Shown here one piece after another: positions 61,854-64,000 of a DNA stretch of 64,000 bases (position 1 is its first letter; each line of letters opens with the position of its first letter). The notes beneath the pieces are model-generated. The model did no database searches. It was not told where the DNA came from and worked only from the letters and a program-made list of their open reading frames with translations. The DNA comes from Rhizoctonia solani (Eukaryota; Basidiomycota; Agaricomycetes; Cantharellales; Ceratobasidiaceae), in the NCBI RefSeq assembly GCF_016906535.1, contig NC_057380.1:1426001-1490000 (forward strand), given 5' to 3'. Both the position numbers and the translations under genes were made by a program.

Positions 61854-62133
61854 ATGGTACATCCGACCTGGGCTCTCAACATGTTCTACCAAGTCACTGA
61901 CCTTTCTATTCCAGTCAACCCTGTTAACTCCTTGGGTGGCCAACACATACTACAGCACCGGTGCCATTGTTGAACACCAGGGTACGCCTCTGTATATGTT
62001 GTATATGTATACCATGATGGATACTTATCCAATCTCAATGCTACAACAGGTAATTCGTACGAGGCTATTGTATCTCACATGTCGCAGTCTGATTGGCCTC
62101 CCAATGCCTCTCCCTCGCTTTGGAAGCTTAAGG
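61854..62133 (+). CDS. Single-domain CBM5/12-like chitin-binding module protein
   Basis: Reads MVHPTWALNMFYQ, then (after either a 22-nt GT..AG segment or a one-base shift) TPWVANTYYSTGAIVEHQG, and after an ordinary intron (61,982-62,049) NSYEAIVSHMSQSDWPPNAS, PSLWKLKG. The W...YxxGxxVEHxGxxY...H.SQxDWxP...P.LW pattern is the chitin-type CBM5/12 fold and closely parallels the module in the gene at 48.8 kb. About 60-70 residues are visible. A GTAAGC at 62,134 suggests a further small exon not identified; reading through gives a stop near 62,195. There is no signal peptide, so it may be cytosolic or unconventionally exported. It lies between the two segmental-duplication copies. Confidence 0.6.
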
Positions 62134-62270
62134 GTAAGCATCTCCTTATCAGTTCAATAATTTGTTTTTCTAAAATAAGTTTGTGCAAGTGTTGATACCA
62201 AGAGATTTGGGGGAAATTTGCAAGATCATGTAGCTATTATCTATAATTGATTAATTATGAGGCATTTGAC
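62134..62270. other. 3' flank of the small CBM5/12 gene
   Basis: Short AT-rich stretch up to the start of duplication copy B; no other feature. Confidence 0.4.
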
Positions 62271-64000
62271 GGCCAGGACAAGAGCAATAGTAATACAAGG
62301 GATGGAGAGGTCTGAGTTTGGGTTCATTTTTTTCTTTTTTCTTTTTTGATTTCTTTCTTTGTGTTTTGTTACCTCAATTACACTGAACATATAAAGTTTT
62401 GAATGGTGATGGCTTTTCTGAGGTGTGGAATGAAAAGTGGACTACACGTGTGTTGTGTATTGCACTGGGCACTGTAAGGATGAGAGCCTACTATTCTATA
62501 GTCGTTTGCTCCAAATGATGGGCAAAGTTTTTACGGCCCTTGTTGTGTTTCTGGATAAGACCATGGATATCCTCCAGCCTGATCCATCTTATTGTGGAGA
62601 GTAAACTTGCGCCTAAATTTTGACTTGGCGCTCCCTCGTGCATACAACGCATATATATGCAGGGTTATAAAGGAAAACTAGCTGGGATGGTTGCCAGCAT
62701 TGTCTCGTCTACAACGCCCACCTGAGCAACTACTATTCCACTCTCTCCAAGTACGCCGTCTTTGTCGTGTTTGCCCTGTCTCGACTAACCTTTGCGCATA
62801 TATTTAGATGGTACATCTTGCTATCAACATCTGGCTTCAACCAAAACAACCAGTATTACCCATTATATCTAAATAAGAGTCCCCTTGGTGCCTCGATGTA
62901 AACCATAGATCCTACAATATTGACTTATCGCGGTCAATACGTCTGAACAAGTAAGTCGTAGCATATATGCACTCAATCTGAAGCCCCTCCCCCGGACCGT
63001 CCCTTCTGTCACAGGTAATCTATACCAGTCGCAATCAACAATTGATTTTGCCGCCTAGCAGCTCTTCGCATTGGGGCATTGCCTAATTGGTTTGATAGTG
63101 GGCTGATTCAAGTCTATTTTTTGGAGTATGGGTGGACTTGCGGAGATAGGGTGATATCAGACATTGTTCCGCATGCTGTTCTGTAGTATAGTACAGGATG
63201 ATGGAGGTTTTGTGGTTTGGTCTGGTTTGAATAATGTGAACCTTGAATCTTGGGGCAAATACACATTTGGCTATGATGCGTGCGTTCACTTGCCCGTTGG
63301 TCTGGATAATAACCAGACCTTGCACGAGATTACCATAGATTGTTGTTCTAGTAATACTTGTATCTTGGGGAGTGTATTTTGAGTAATATAGTGCTAATAT
63401 GCGCCGGCTTGACTAACCAGGTTTGCTCTGCAAGCAACCCAGTTTACCCGCCCCTTCGTGGTGCTTGGTGCTCATAATAGTACAATAAATTTGCCCAAAA
63501 AATAAAATCTCCCACTTCTTGTTTCTGACAGGTGGATATAACCAGGTTGGTCATATATAATACATGAAATCATCATATAAAGTATTCATCGATGCGGATT
63601 CGCAACTTGAACCTGCGTTTCTGCAGAACTAGGGTCACAATAATAATGCGATGCGGCGTCTACAACTCATCAGATGGTAATGGGCTCCAGCCAGAGTCAA
63701 AGAAGTGTCGAATCACCTACGGGATCTCTCGCGGTCTCCAAGGTCCGTGAGTACCCCAATATTACTTGGTTCTTCATGCTTTCGATGCTGTGTTGCACGG
63801 AAGGGCGATCCCAAATTCAGCTGGGGTGTCTCCTACCTGTGGTCCATCTTTCCTTCCCCCCCTCTTGTTATCGACAATACTACCTATTTAAATGTACTTC
63901 AATCGTTGAACATCTGGCACCAACTGTGGTTAGGTAAAGTATATGCGCACATCACAGGCATAAAACGTGCTTGTATTCAGTGTTACAATTGGCCCGACTC
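62271..64000 (+). repeat. Segmental duplication, copy B (continues past window end)
   Basis: Begins GGCCAGGACAAGAGCAATAG, matching the codons just before the NAD kinase stop, and follows copy A to the window end. It differs by substitutions and by two insertions relative to copy A: about 180 bp at about 62,690-62,875 (a CBM5/12 5'-end remnant) and about 60 bp near 62,998-63,058. The kinase reading frame is not maintained: only the terminal GEV and stop are recognisable. Confidence 0.85.
62666..62875 (+). pseudogene. Remnant 5' end of a CBM5/12-type gene
   Basis: TATAAAGG at 62,666, a leader exon ending CTCCAA, an intron GTACGCC to TATTTAG (62,751-62,807) and ATGGTACATCTTGCTATC repeat the promoter/leader/ATGGT(A/G)CAT layout of the two CBM5/12 genes. 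The frame MVHLAINIWLQPKQPVLPII stops at once (TAA near 62,870) and no binding-module sequence follows. Confidence 0.5.

Noticed and set aside
1..64000. CRISPR arrays, bacterial operons, ribosome binding sites, rRNA genes, telomeric repeats
   Set aside because: None seen; the sequence is eukaryotic and intron-rich.

Overview
This window is nuclear DNA of a filamentous basidiomycete. Genes are intron-dense, with about 50-bp GT..AG introns carrying CTRAY-like branch sites, on both strands. The gene content (PL3 pectate lyases, F-box/LRR proteins, CBM5/12 and DM9 proteins, a GT32 mannosyltransferase-like enzyme) points to an Agaricomycete, most like Rhizoctonia/Ceratobasidium. That assignment is inference from family resemblance; no marker gene is present.

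Layout. 0-10 kb is housekeeping: the 5' part of an MFS sugar transporter, adenylosuccinate lyase (ADE13), a phosphopentomutase/phosphoglucomutase-2 type enzyme, and dynamitin. 9.9-18.7 kb is one very long Pro/Glu-rich locus whose open frame runs into an Argonaute N domain and then stops. 20-21.2 kb is a GT32 glycosyltransferase. 21.2-24.5 kb is a large palindrome with two head-to-head PL3 pectate lyase genes. An F-box/LRR-like gene and a PL3 relic follow. 28-39 kb is gene-poor and holds one HMG-box regulator and a 5'-truncated LINE. 39-43 kb carries an alpha/beta hydrolase and an ArsB/NhaD-type permease. 43.5-46.6 kb is a second, related PL3 palindrome whose two genes are both broken. 47.5-49 kb is a CBM5/12-DM9 protein. 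50-55 kb has a small Cys-motif protein, a secreted single-pass membrane protein and an unknown gene. 56.8-59.7 kb is an NAD kinase whose 3' end and downstream DNA recur at 62.3-64 kb, with a small CBM5/12 gene between the copies.

Biology. PL3 lyases, CBM5/12 proteins and GT32 enzymes are usual secretome or cell-surface equipment of a plant-associated fungus. The most interesting structures are the two PL3 palindromes: arms nearly identical within a palindrome, more diverged between palindromes, as expected under gene conversion. Next are the Argonaute-N fusion with an apparent 3-nt exon, and a shared promoter/leader-intron layout at three CBM5/12 loci.

Caveat. Almost every conserved gene here appears to lack one base at one or more places, including essential genes. 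The simplest explanation is residual indels in a long-read consensus. Frameshifts reported below should be read in that light, and exon borders are hand-derived.
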